Shown in pieces: positions 37,051 to 48,753 of a stretch of DNA of 64,000 nt. How positions within the stretch are numbered: the stretch's first letter is position 1; every line of letters begins with the position of its first letter. The DNA lies in the NCBI GenBank assembly GCA_036924285.1, contig JAYKYS010000018.1, positions 2,046,001-2,110,000 on the forward strand, written 5' to 3'. The DNA is from Asterella californica. Taxonomy: Eukaryota; Streptophyta; Marchantiopsida; Marchantiales; Aytoniaceae. The notes beneath the pieces are model-generated. The model searched no databases and was not told where the DNA came from. It saw nothing but the letters and a program-made list of their open reading frames with translations. The translations under genes and the position numbers were made by a program.

Positions 37051-37984
37051 ATATTTCTGATGATGAATCACAGTTCTCCTCACAATCATGATCAATCTCT
37101 TCAAGTGCACTGTACTTCATTAGCTTTAATTTGCTTGGTCATCTGATTCAGCATTCCTTACACTAGTACTCCTTCCACTTCTGTCTAATCTTGGGCGCAT
37201 GCGATCTGGAGGAAACTTGTTTGCAGGACTGCGATCAGGGCATGCTATTCATATGGTATCCAAACATTGACCAAAAGATCAACTGCTACACAGTCACGAT
37301 CTCAGGGTGCGGAGTAGAGTTCTGGTCATTGATTCGACTGTTGTCATTCTTCATTTCCCGGGATATCGATGAGAGATGACGGATTTGAAATTCTCCTGGT
37401 CACCGGACTAAGCAAACCGCTAGACGGGAAGATTATGAATGGTCCATGGGCACAATCTCTAGATCCACCGTAGGCCGCAGTACTGATCTACATGAAGCGT
37501 GCTGCTCAACAATCATAGTTCATTCCCTCGTTCGGCTCCTTTCGTAATTCTCTTGCGCCGCGTTCAAAGAGCAGTCGTGTGTGAGCACATGTATACATAT
37601 AAGGTGGGTGTAGTAAGATGTGGGCCAGTGGCACCTGTTGACAAATACCATTGAACGAAATATAACAAACGTCCTGCAAGTTCTTCCTTTGATCACTACA
37701 TCCTTAACGCAAGGAACTGTTAAAGATAAATCTAAATCTAAACTAAATCTTTAGAGTATCTTCTTTCTGATCTCCCACCTCTCTCACTCCAAATATCTAT
37801 TTCAGAGAATCATGAAGAAAAATATCAACAAGAACCATCACCTACACAAATTGAAGTAATTAATATCAAGTCCAACTATAGCAGATTCTCTCAGAGACAC
37901 CAAACTACCCCAGATTTGAATTTTGCTGCTCAACCAAGGAACCCTATCAAAATAAAAAAAGTTCATGCAAGACTAGAGGATTGA

Positions 37985-38650
37985 CTGAAACTCAAGGTGA
38001 TGGAGAAACTATTTCATTCGATGAGTAAAGATCAATGGAGACGTGCAATAGAAAAAGAATATGATGCATTGTTCAAAAATGAAACCTGAAGCTTAATACC
38101 GCTTTCGAAAAGCACTTGGCTGTAAGTGGGTTTATATGATCAAGAGACATGCGGATGGATCTACTGAGAGATAAAAGGCTCGCCTTGTTGCAAAAGACTA
38201 CTTGCAGACTGCAGGAGAGGATTTTCAAAAGACCTTCACATCTATGATAAAACTCAACTCCATTCGAGTGCTTTGTGCCCTTGCAAAACTGCATAGTTGG
38301 AAATGTCTACAATTGGATGTTAAGAATCCATTTCCTGATGAGAATCTTTAAGAAGATACCTACTTGCAGCAACCACCTGGATTTGTTTGCAGAGGAGCTG
38401 AACAATTAGTGTGCAAGCTACATAATGCTTGGTACACAAGAGTCTATACCTTCTTGAAGCAGCAAGGCTTCTCTTATGCTAGAGGTGATCCAAACTTCTT
38501 CTCAAGGTATTGTCTTATTATTACTTTACGTGAGTGACCTAATAATATCCGGAAATAATCAAGGAGAAGTACAGAAGATTCAGCAAGCTTTACTGCAAGA
38601 GTTTGATATGAAGGATCTATGACTTCTCAACTTTTGTCTTGGAGTTCAGT
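37985..38650 (+). pseudogene. Copia-2 reverse transcriptase, degraded
   Basis: In pieces across frames: KDQWRRAIEKEYDALFKNET, ARLVAKDYLQTAGEDFQKTF, LHSWKCLQLDVKNPF, QQPPGFVCRGAEQLVCKLH and the active site as LYVSDLIISG. The usual YVDD reads YVSD, so a catalytic aspartate is lost as well as the frame. Confidence 0.85.
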
Positions 38651-38652
38651 TT

Positions 38653-39313
38653 TTGGAAGACAACTATATGTTATACCTCACTCAAACAAGATACACAGAA
38701 AGTATACTTCAGGATTTTCAGATGGAGAAGTGCAAGCCTGCGCCTACTCCTATGGTTATCTCGAAGGAGTGGCAACGTTCTTCTGTTGATAACGAACGTG
38801 CAGATGCAATAGAGTTCAGGAGGCTGATCGAGAAGTTAATTTACTTGGTTGTCACTACTAGATCAGATATTTCGTATGCAGTCACCAAACTCAGTCAGAA
38901 TATGGAGTCTCCCACAATAATGCATATGAGGGCAACAAAGAGAGTTTTGCGCTACCTCAAAGAAACTACCAGTTATGGGATCAGATATAGCTCAGATAAG
39001 TCACTTGGACTTGTTGGGTTTACAGATGCTGATTGAGCAGGTGACAGATCGTAAATCAATGTCCGGATCTGCATTTATGCTTGGAGGAGGTGTCATCACT
39101 TGGCACTGTAAAAAGCAACCAACTATTGCTTTAACCTCCTCTGAAGCAGAATATCGTGGCTTGTGTAATGCAACACGAGAGGCTATTTGGCTAAGATGGA
39201 TGTTGGAGGATGTAGATATGAACCAAGACACTCCAACAATAATCTGGACTAATAGCATGAGTGCAAGCATTGACAAAAAAACCAGTGCACCATGTCAGAA
39301 CAAAGCACATTGA
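38653..39313 (+). pseudogene. Copia-2 connection and RNase H region
   Basis: Frame 38653-39036 covers TQTRYTESILQDFQMEKCKP, RRLIEKLIYLVVTTRSDISY and LVGFTDAD, then a stop where the aligned family has tryptophan. Frame 38975-39313 resumes with DRKSMSGSAFMLGGGVITWH and SSEAEYRGLCNATREAIWL. The last codons drift out of frame before the tail. Confidence 0.88.
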
Positions 39314-40935
39314 AGTGCAATCCACTTCATTCGAGAAAAAATAATTTCAAGAGAGGTTGTTACTCAATGGGTAACAACTGATGACTAAACTGCTAATATA
39401 TTCACCAAGTCTTTGTCTTTAGACAGGTTTCCAATATTGAGATTTGAACTTGATGTATATTCAGTACCATTAACATTAGGAGGGGTTACAAATAATGTCT
39501 AGTATATTAACCTCAGTCACATCTAAGTTCAGTCACTTCTACAGTCATCTCTAAAATTATCCTCAGTCACATCTCTATGACTAATGACTGACCTCTTGTC
39601 CATATGTTAGAGTATATAACAACCCCTCTTGAGAGATAATGAGCTATTGATCTCTTTACTGATATCTCTTCTACAGGAGAGAGTATTCACTACGTTTGGT
39701 TATTTAACAAGAACGACTTTCCACGGACAAGTGACTTCTCGTCTTCCCAGCGGGATATATAATTATCAAGTTAAAGCTTAAGCAGGAAAGCCTATATCAG
39801 TTGCTTGTAGTGGAATTGCTTACTTCACCGATCCGAACGCACGTTCCATGTAACTGATCATGACATTAACCCAAACGCCAGAATCCAACAAAGTCATTTT
39901 AATTAGTTAAATAAACTTTGTAAACTTTCTCCATTTTGGTTGAAATTGTTATCCCATTCGAACAGCGACCTTTCGCTTGCCGTGCTTGTAATTCATACTG
40001 CGTGCGAGGAAACAGACCTGTTATGGACATGTAGTGAGACAAAACTGTTTTCTCTTCGAAGAAAGGAAACCTCAGTGTTTCACTGAAATGAAGTTCAACC
40101 TCAGGAGATCGATTTTTACCTACTTGGAAGTATGGGCTTATTCTTTGATACCGAGATCGCAAGGTAATGACTTCTAAGTTTAGACAGAAACACGTGATGC
40201 AATGAATAGCCAACGGATGGAAAGACCTCGTCAAGCCTTACAAGGGAAAGAGAGATCTCAAGGACCAAGTAACACGACCAAGGGAAGAAGAAATCAGCTA
40301 TTAGTAGCTCTAAGATCGCATCTTAAAATATCACACCTAGGTAAATCAAAACTCCTACATACAACATGTATACATGAAGTAGCATCGTCTATTGCGATTG
40401 CTCTCCTATGGACCACGTCTTCTAAAGTTCTATGTAGAGTAATGAAAACTTGCTGTCTAAAAATTGTAGTGTAAAAAGTTAAAGAAAGTGGTACCTCTAG
40501 CGTCTCTCATGATAAGCTTTGACACAATCTCGAATAAAAACATCGAACTCTGAGTCTGTCGATCCGTTTATCTCCAAAGCTAGAGGGTGAAGCGATGTCC
40601 CTCCCCCATGCTTTTATACTTGGTAACTTTCTCTACTGTTACCACGCTTGCAGCCCATCCTGGAGGATGGATGATCACCTGTGCTGTCATCGTGTCTCAT
40701 GTCAGATCTGTGACAACCACACTGAGGTACATAGGTGGTCATGCAATGAGGTTTGAGGTCACGCCAGTGTGAGGAAAGAGCGACAAAGTGCCAGGAGGTA
40801 CGGTCTTCCGCACATGGTTTACTGAGCCCATCAGCCACCAGGTCACTTCCAAATTTAAGGAATACACATACAAGGAAAGCACAATAAATTCCACTTTGCT
40901 ATTTCTCTTATGAGTTCCAAGTCACAACAGTAAAG

Positions 40936-41300
40936 CATCGCTCTATCGGGAGCCATAAGACACAATCGGGAAATAATTTTCCACCGTGCTACACGAAAAT
41001 AGTTACATGGGGTTTTAAATTAAGGCTTAAAGTTCCCTTGCATTAAATTTACATTTACTTTGAAGTCTTCAGAATGAGATATCTGGAGACATCGCAACGT
41101 TAATAAATCGCTCTATAGGGAAGAAGAGAACACCATCGAGATATTTAGAAAGATTTAACCATCGAGCTCCACAAAAATAGTTACATGAGGTCTTAAATTA
41201 AGGCTTAAAGGCCCCTGAAATAAATCATTTTTGCAATTATTTTCAAAGGAATGGGATATTAGGAGCCGTAACAACATTAACAAATCATTAATAATCAGGA
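40936..41300. repeat. Degenerate tandem repeat, period about 170 bp
   Basis: AATCGCTCTAT-type starts at 40936 and 41106, and AAAATAGTTACATG with TTAAATTAAGGCTTAAAG recurs at matching offsets. A partial third unit starts near 41276. Confidence 0.75.
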
Positions 41301-41399
41301 GGAGGAACAATTGCTCGATCCTTCAAATATTTTTTTCCGTGAGTATAAGAAGTATAAGAAAATATAAGAAAATATTTAAAATTGATGGTTTAACAAAAG

Positions 41400-41690
41400 C
41401 AAAGTTATAACAACCATAAAAGTAAAGAAAATGGTTTAATTTATTTTTCTGAGCAAGAGTAGAAAGAAATATTGAAAAGATACTGCAATAATAAGAGTAG
41501 AAGCAATAGTTAAATTTATTCCCCTAGAACTGAGAAATTTGTAGAAGGAAATATTAAAAAGTTATAGCAATAACAAGGTTGATGCAATCATGAAAGCAAA
41601 GCAATAGGTTTAATTTATTCCCCTGAAAGCATTAAGTTCATAATAAGGTAATATTTAAAAGTAAAAGCAATAGTAATAATTAGCGGAAAT
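41400..41690. repeat. AT-rich degenerate tandem repeat, period about 85-105 bp
   Basis: TTTAATTTATTCCCCT-like segments recur near 41435, 41513 and 41610, each followed by an AAATATT-AAAAG stretch and an AGCAATA stretch. Confidence 0.65.
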
Positions 41691-42511
41691 GTTTAAGAAG
41701 GAAATAAGAAGAAGCGAATATTAAAAACGGCATGGGAAAAATCAAACTTGTTGATAAAAAGAACAAATCAATTAAGAAAGCAGAAGGAAACAAAAGAGAA
41801 ACGTGGGATTGAAAAGATTTAAGCTGAAAGGGGGTGTGTTGTATTTATTTTCCACTAGAAATCGCAGGTGTTTTACTTAGCCTTACCCTGGAATGATTAT
41901 AGAGGCGAGTCGAAACCCGTTTTGTACCCAAAATGGAGGACTAAGGGTACTCTTATCCTTTTCTAATGCCTAAATGACTTCAGAATCGCTTTCGAGAACT
42001 TGGGCCAAAGATAATCATGACTAATGCTAGTTGGCCCGTAGCTAAAGATCAAGTGGGGTTGCTGATCGATCCGTTTTCTCTCCCATTGGGACCCTTTGTC
42101 GGACACCGGGCCACTTAAGCAACGTGCTGTGAACTTTAAGTGTTGTGAGTTCGGCGAGATTTCACTTCGAAAGTTCGTGAAGTTCATGGTAGCTTCAAAA
42201 AGTCGGAGTGATAACGATGTGTATATTGCGAGAATCAGATAGCGCTAAACACTTTTATCATTTAAGCACATATAATAAAGCATTCTAATAACTCATCTTG
42301 ATTCGATAGTTCCATATTTCATGTAGATACATATCATCACACTTTTCATACTTTAACTAGATATCACTACACATGTTTATCTTTTAAACACATATAATAA
42401 AACATAAATTATTAAACTTTATGTCACTTTTTCTACTGACTCAAGAGTTACCATTTCAAAATTTATATGAAATTACAGAAGTTTCAGAATTCAAAATCAC
42501 ACTATAAAACT

Positions 42512-42640
42512 TTCCCAAACTTTGTGTTTATTAAACAAAAAGAGTGTTTATGGACATTATATGGACACTTTGATGCCATTTCCAAACTTGTGTTTATTAA
42601 ACAAAACGGAGTGTATATAGACATCATGTGATTATGGTGA
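42512..42640. repeat. Tandem duplication, period about 66 bp
   Basis: TTGTGTTTATTAAACAAAA occurs twice, starting near 42522 and 42588, with matching downstream GAGTGT and GGACAT or AGACAT. Confidence 0.75.
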
Positions 42641-42789
42641 CAACTAGAGTAGTTACAGTTAATATATATGCATACAAAGCGTACTTCTGCAAAATGGAAG
42701 GAAAACGACAACCAAAAATCAAGGGGTTAATCTCCGAAAACCCTACTGTTTTCCAGAAATAGATAATACACTATATCTCTCTGTATAAC

Positions 42790-43140
42790 AGGAACTGTGT
42801 GTAGTGCGTTGGAAACGAACTGGACCTAGGGATGAGATGGTGGGGGTTCGAGCCTCTGTGCAGGAAAAATGGAAAAAAAAAATAATGGAAAAAAAAATAT
42901 TGTATCTCCTCGGAGGGGTGTCTTGGAATTTAATTAATCTGAAAATAAACTGAAATGATTAGTGAGGTGTCTTTGAAAATTCATGTTAAACTAAATTCAT
43001 GTCGCTTAACTAGTTCAAGCACAAAGTTGCGTGATGAAATTGAAAAAAATAATATTAAAGTGCAGTTTTTTCTCACAAGAATTTAGAAGTGCATGACGAG
43101 ACTTAGCAGGATCGAACCCGCACCTCACTATTGTAACAAA
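42790..43140. repeat. Possible tRNA-derived SINE remnants, opposite orientation
   Basis: Plus strand: B-box-like GGTTCGAGCC at 42845-42854, about 33 bases after an A-box-like TGTAGTGCGTTGG at 42800-42812, followed by A-rich sequence. Minus strand: GGTTCGATCC at 43109-43118, within GCGGGTTCGATCCTGC. Neither folds into a clear tRNA for me, so decayed tRNA-derived SINE heads are the likeliest reading. Confidence 0.4.
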
Positions 43141-44435
43141 ATCTTTACAACATCATGTCAAGTTAATTACTTGTTTAAATTGTTTAGGGCTACAATTATC
43201 TTCTCTATATTTTCTTGACTGCGTGTTTAATTCCAATGCATCCTACTAAAGTTAGGAAGTTGCCGCACAATTTACTACGCGCGGTTTGTACTGGTACTAT
43301 GGTATAGATCGCATGAGTGAGAAGGAAGAGCTCTAAGATTCAAATCTTCTAACTCCACTTGGAAGTCAAAGTCATATGTGGCGCTGGAAGATAAACTAGA
43401 GGTGACATGGCGAGATAAATGTTGTGACATGGTAAGGTAACAAAGCACTAAGACACATTACGAGGTGATGTGACTGCACTAGAAGACAAAATAATGATGA
43501 TATGACAATATGACAAAGAAGAACACTTATGGTAAAGTGATATGAATATGTGACCGAGCATAGGACTTGAAAAGCGTATCCAGGAATACACAGGGTATCT
43601 GGTTAAGAAAAGTGCATAGGATAGAGAAACACAAACTGCAACGTGTGAGCGCAAACTTCCAATCCAAATTCTGTCTTTTATTGCTATCAATTATTCACAG
43701 AGTTTACAAACGAATGCAATGGTTTGTGATCTCAACACAAATTTGTAAAATTGTTAACTGGCGCTATCACTATGTAGCTCTCAAAAAATCAAATCCGACG
43801 GTATCCAATATATCTCTTATGCACACCAGTGGGAGAAGTTACGTCATTTCTAAATCAATGGTCTACAATCTCCAAAATGCTCAAAACTATTTATGAAAAT
43901 CCAAAACTGAAGTGTCAAATATGATACTCACTCCTGTAATACATAAGTAGCATTATCAAACACATTCTCTATCACGGCATGAATCAACGCTTCAAGAATT
44001 CTCTTAAATCGTTATGTTGGTGTCCATACTGTTGTCATAGACAAAGATTCAATCGCTTTCCTCTATCACCTTAAGTCTTATTCAGTGTCGTTCATTGAAC
44101 CTAACCTTGTTCTTCAATCGTTCTTCCTTCAGCATGTCCAAAGCAACTTCGACATCGTTTGGTCTCTGCTCTAGTTGCCAAATTCAAATCACCAAAAGCT
44201 CTTCCCTGGTCAAGTTATCCTCCCAAGGTAACTCACTCCATGTTGGAACGAGTTCTTCAACAGACATGATATGCTTCTGATCTGTCATAAGCTTCACAGG
44301 CATATACCCATTCACTGAGCTGTGTCTCGTGCGATCTTGTATTTGTCCATAATGAAAATGACAAGAGTCGAGATCAGTCGCGTGCTCTTCGATTGTAAGT
44401 CTTCACCAACGCTTTCACGATGGATGGAAAGTCGT

Positions 44436-44597
44436 CCTCGCTCTTAGCATTTCATTTGAGGTTGTAGATAGTTGTAAGCGATAACTTCAACCCACACCTC
44501 GCAAAAAACTCACGAACCTCGCTCTTAGCATTTTATTTGAGGTTGTAGACAGCTGTAAGTGATAACTTCAACCCACACCCCGCAATAACTCACAAAC
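44436..44597. repeat. 81-bp tandem duplication inside gypsy-2
   Basis: CTCGCTCTTAGCATTT-type unit repeats at 44436 and 44517 with a few substitutions and a small indel. Confidence 0.85.
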
Positions 44598-44767
44598 CTC
44601 GAGCACATCCAGTTCCTCTCGATCTGCAGTAATCTTCCCACGCACCCGTATTGACAAACAACCTCATCTAGCAGAAATCGACAAAATCCTTCAGTCCTCT
44701 TTGTCCGAATTGCTCTTCCTTTAACTTGGTTCGACAAATCCTTCCGAGCAAGCTCCAAGTATCTCAT
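44525..44767 (-). pseudogene. Gypsy-2 integrase fragment
   Basis: Starts MRYLELARKDLSNQVKGRA, matching MRYLVLAREDLAKSKT in gypsy-1 integrase, followed by RFLLDEVVCQYGCVGRL. Closed by stops after 80 codons. Confidence 0.75.
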
Positions 44768-46037
44768 TTGTCATATCTCAACCAGTATAGTTATCAAATA
44801 TATGATTCACTTGAAATAAATCGTCAACGAATTAGTTGGATGTAATCCGTCATTGCGTTCGTAACTCGACCCAGATTGAAAGAGATTAGAAGGAAAATTT
44901 CTCATACTTGTTTATATTGCACATCTGAGTGCATCTCTAGGGCTCGTCGAGGTGACCAATTTTAGTTCTTGGACCGTTGTGAACAAATGCATATTAAGCG
45001 AGTTACATCCGATTGAAGTCTTAAGATTTTGACGGTCTATGATGCTAACGTGACAATCCGGGTAGACATGACAAGTGCAGGCATGACACTTTTTTGATGT
45101 GTCAATGCTAATATAACCCTTCAACGTACTAAGGTACGTACAACCCTTCAGTGAACTGTTCATCCACTCTCTGTGTGTGCAACAACGTAAGACTTTACAC
45201 CTTAAGTCTTCTGTGTCATCAACCATATCTTCCTCTCCATCATATCACGCTCGTGATTACATATCTGCCACCGGATTATCCTTTCTCGTGATAAACTCTA
45301 GATTCAACTATTTGATATACGCAATCTATTGTAACATCACGTTATCTGGAATTGTATAGACCACCACTGATGCTCTGATCAAATACTCCTTCTTGACTTT
45401 GATCATCGAGATGATACTCCATAATTCTCTCTTCACTTGTGGATAGCTCTTTGACGAGCGCTTAACACCTTCACTCCGAACCTAATTGCAAATTTTTCTC
45501 CATTTACGTCATCTTGCCCAACTGCCCAACTGCTTACTCTGGACTAGTGTCCATCGTAAGAACTATTGGTCTACCATCATTATAGTCGATCCTTCTCAAA
45601 ATTAAGACAATAACAAATAATAACGACTTCAGCTTTTGTATTGCTTCTATATGCTCCTCCTCTCATCCGATCTACGTCCTTGCCGTAATAAGTTGTACAA
45701 TGGATCCGCTACGTGTGCATAGTGAGAAATCCAACTATGATAGAATACACATGCACTTAAAAACTTCCGTAAGTGAATTGCAAATCTCTTTCATCCTTTC
45801 GATAGCATCTACTTTGCTTGGATCCGACTTACAATCAAATGAAGCACAGATGACTCACGATTAAAACTTCTCTAACCTCAAGTGGACTTTATGCCTAATA
45901 ACGTGAGATGAAATTCTCTGATCGAGATAAGTTCTTCTCACAAGCCTTGATGTGATTGATGTTGTATCGCATACACACTCTCTAGTCTAAAACTTCGTCC
46001 TTTTCATCCTCCCTATATCTTTTAATTGACATATTGT

Positions 46038-46285
46038 CTAAAACCGGCTGAGTCTTCTTGGGAATGAGTCTCTTAAGACTTTGTTCATTTCATTCATCAT
46101 GTGTGCTCCTGAGTTAGTAGTCTCTTGCGACAACATGCTCATCCTAACCAAGCCCAATGACATATGTATCGTTGTCCCGTCCTTTCTCTCCTCAGCCAAC
46201 TGAAATTGATCATATCTCGAATATAAATCCCCCATCGAGTAAATCATTCTCTCTGCAAATACTTCTGCAAACCCATCCACTATCA
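46038..46285 (-). pseudogene. Gypsy-2 RT fragment
   Basis: IYSMGDLYSRYDQFQLAEER and NSGAHMMNEMNKVLRD match the gypsy-1 RT. Homology begins abruptly at about 46285 (PLIVDGF), marking the truncation point; codons upstream in the open frame are unrelated. Confidence 0.85.
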
Positions 46286-47952
46286 GAGGTTTTGCCAGGG
46301 ATGATAACAGAAGAGAGTGCATGACAATATTGATAAATAGGCTAAAGTAACAGTGAAATACTTGTCTAATTGACCTTAAGTGAAGGACAAGAGAGAATCC
46401 AGAGAAAGTGAGAGACAAGAGGGGAGTAGAGTTATTATGTTGAAGGTGAACGTCACCAATTACTTACACATGCACCAAGAAGATTCTTCTGAAGGTTCAT
46501 ATATGAATCTTATCACCGCTATAATTCGAGCATGTTATCAGATTACTGGTGTGCTTCGTTTATAGTTTTTCTTGTCGATCGGTGTGATGTAGATTGCTAG
46601 TAGGACTGTTGTTTGGTGTGCATGTTGATCATTGTAATAATATTTCAGTTTCTAGTACTCAATGCGAAAGTGCTATTCAAAGCTTCTCAAAATCTAACAG
46701 AGTAGAAGTTAGTATCAGAACTAGATATAAGAGCAGAAAAAAAAACTTCAGTTCTCATGACAGTCTATATTTTATTCTGTAAGTCTACAACGGTCTAACT
46801 CTCCTTCACAAGTCACTGAAGCTCTTCAATTTCTGTTTCCTATGTTTCACTTCCTTCTAGAACATATAACATGATTCGTCTTTTCATGAATCGACTTAAC
46901 TTGTGCATAGTCTGCATAAATCTGAATCCTTGTGTGCTTGCATTGGACCTCTTCAGTCCATGCATGCACACAAGGTGTCATTGGATTCATTCGCCAATAG
47001 ATCGCAAGTAAAAGCTATTTCTTAAGCTGCTCCTTTATCCTAGTTCACAGTATGTGCGTTCAACCTAGATTATGCCCAATAGCCCTCGTGAATTTTAATA
47101 TAGCACCAAGAACCGCAAATATCCAATCAGCATCAACAACCTAAAGTCTAATTTGATTTTCTTTTCATTCGAACCTCATAACTTAGTCATTAAGAATCCA
47201 AAGTAAACAAACTGCCCATGAGAAGCTTACAACGAGCTCTATTATTTAGTTGTAATGAGAGTGTATCTGAAAGTTGTGTAAAATATCTATTTATAACTCT
47301 ATAGACATTATTTGGAACGATAATGCAAAATTTGATTTTCAGAAAAAAGCAGGTCCATGACAACATAAGGTCCATCTGTTAAAACGGAAGAAGACTATAT
47401 CAGTTTTTTTTTTTATTTATTTATATCAGACCCCAATGCAATGGAGAAACGCGCTGAGCACTTCCCCACCAAATGACAAAGAGTTCAGAAATACCATATA
47501 GAGAGAATGATATCTTAGGTATGTCACAACCTTGTTTATGGTTTCTTCGCTGAAGGTTGCTGAATTCATTTCCTGATTTTTGTCACAGCTTACGATCTTG
47601 ATAGCAATGTTGCTTGTTCATCATTATGTGTTTAATGTTATGACGTAATATCATGTGATAGTCTGTTTTCCCAGAAACCGTCAAATCTAGGACGTTGAGG
47701 AATGTCCTTCACAGGATTCTCTGGTTTTCTGTCATAAATTATGTTCTTACCTAATGTTGCTAGGTCTTCATAACACTAGCTTCATTTGCTTTTCTTGCAA
47801 GGTGTCATTGATTCGAACTAGTTTGGCCATTCAGATTTCACCTTCTTGTGATTTAACATGCATATTTGTAGATGACCTTCATTCTATATTGACCGAATAT
47901 TGCTAGTCCGTCGTTACACTTAGTAAATTTATATTTCCTGCTAGGTTGTCCA

Positions 47953-48222
47953 TCAATTCGATAGAGTTTTACCATCTACTCGTTGCGACAAGGGCATGTT
48001 GCGTTGTAGGCATTGAGGCAAGCTTCCAACGACGGTCCGATCGAGTTTGAACCTATATCCCAGCTCGTCACACAATACTACTAGAGGGATAGGAATCTCC
48101 GTTTGTCCAGATCCGAGCTGGTCGCCGCAAGCTTCAACATTGAGGAAGAGGTTGTGGACGTGTAACTGGATTGACTCCAGCAGCACATATAGAGGATTTG
48201 TCCCTGTCAACTCGACGTGCAC
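47953..48222 (-). pseudogene. Unrecognised ORF, possibly a decayed domain
   Basis: About 89 codons without an ATG at the proper start (GTG in frame). The stretches TNPLYVLLESIQLHVHNLF and EIPIPLVVLCDELGYRFKLD look like a folded domain. No family recognised. It follows the broken ORFs at 48420-48753 on the same strand and may derive from the same gene or element. Confidence 0.25.
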
Positions 48223-48237
48223 AAGTCCCTAACCAGA

Positions 48238-48341
48238 TACTTCCAGGACCAAACGGAGTTGTGACAAGGAACAGATTTACAATGGACACATACTTCCAGG
48301 ACCAAACGGAGTTTTGACAAGGAAGATATTTACAATGGACA
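48238..48341. repeat. 52-bp tandem duplication
   Basis: ATACTTCCAGGACCAAACGG at 48238 recurs at 48290; both copies end in TTTACAATGGACACA. Confidence 0.9.
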
Positions 48342-48419
48342 CAGATAACTAGTAGAATTTATTCTCACTGAAGGATTTTGTAGAGATTTACAATGCCGAT
48401 GGCAATTTCCTATGTCATG

Positions 48420-48482
48420 TTACTCACTGAGAGAAACAAAATACGCATCTACAGTTTGAGTCCACGTCACTCTCTTCGCCAT
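48420..48482 (-). pseudogene. Possible start of a Myb/SANT-like domain protein
   Basis: 20-codon ATG frame beginning MAKRVTWTQTVDAYF. This resembles the first helix of Myb/SANT-like domains found in plant transposase-associated proteins (W-T-x-x-x-D-x-x-F). It stops at once, so it would be a broken copy. Short, so low confidence. Confidence 0.25.
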
Positions 48483-48534
48483 TGTGTACTACCCACAGAG
48501 GGTACGATGAGGATCTCCTCTCGAACATTGTAGG

Positions 48535-48753
48535 CTACTTAAAAAGTATTAGATTTTGCTCAATCAAATCTGCATTAACCTCCGTGATTCTTTCATTCAC
48601 TGTTTTCAGTTTCGTCTCTAATTTGTCAGCACACACCGGTTGACAGGAGATAGTCGACAAACAATCAGAGAGCAATTTCATGATGGAGTTCATAGTGACT
48701 TCTATCGTCGGAGGTTTTAGGCGCTGTTCTGTCTCAATCGCTTTGCTCTCCAT
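48535..48753 (-). pseudogene. Coiled-coil-like ORF fragment
   Basis: 72 codons from ATG; KLETKLKTVNERITEVNADL suggests a coiled coil. The same frame continues upstream past a single TGA with EIQMIEIEQHICND, so the ORF is probably the remains of a longer one. Family unknown. Confidence 0.35.

Larger units (their letters stand above)
34397..37799. other. Intergenic between XTH and copia-2
   Basis: No firm gene. A minus-strand stretch around 35410-35530 has two overlapping open frames ending near a good donor (gaaagag|gtgaac), possibly an isolated exon. A 58-codon frame at 36404-36577 and an inverted repeat at 37008 are listed separately. Confidence 0.5.
37800..39700 (+). mobile_element. Truncated, decayed Ty1/copia element (copia-2)
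   Basis: Plus-strand remnant holding the linker before RT, RT, RNase H, a purine tract (AGGAGGGG near 39478) and probably a 3' LTR starting TGTC at 39496. Gag, protease, integrase and the 5' LTR are missing. RT and RNase H carry many stops and frameshifts. Sequence and orientation differ from copia-1, so this is a separate and older insertion. The right end of the LTR could not be fixed. Confidence 0.85.
39701..44049. other. Repeat-rich intergenic stretch
   Basis: No gene recognised. It holds degenerate tandem repeats (40936-41690), a 66-bp duplication (42512) and two tRNA-like B boxes (42790-43140). A plus-strand 109-codon frame at 43567-43896 has no recognisable features and lies next to the gypsy-2 remnant. 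Confidence 0.6.
44050..46290 (-). mobile_element. Truncated Ty3/gypsy element (gypsy-2)
   Basis: Same lineage as gypsy-1, same strand. From 46290 downward it shows part of RT, then degraded RNase H and integrase, ending near 44050 in the integrase C-terminal region, homologous to about 18330-18620 of gypsy-1. Gag, protease, the first part of RT and both LTRs are missing, and few frames survive. Confidence 0.85.

Noticed and set aside
43095..43130. A tRNA gene on the minus strand
   Set aside because: Only the T-arm-like B box is clear; no acceptor stem or anticodon arm could be folded.
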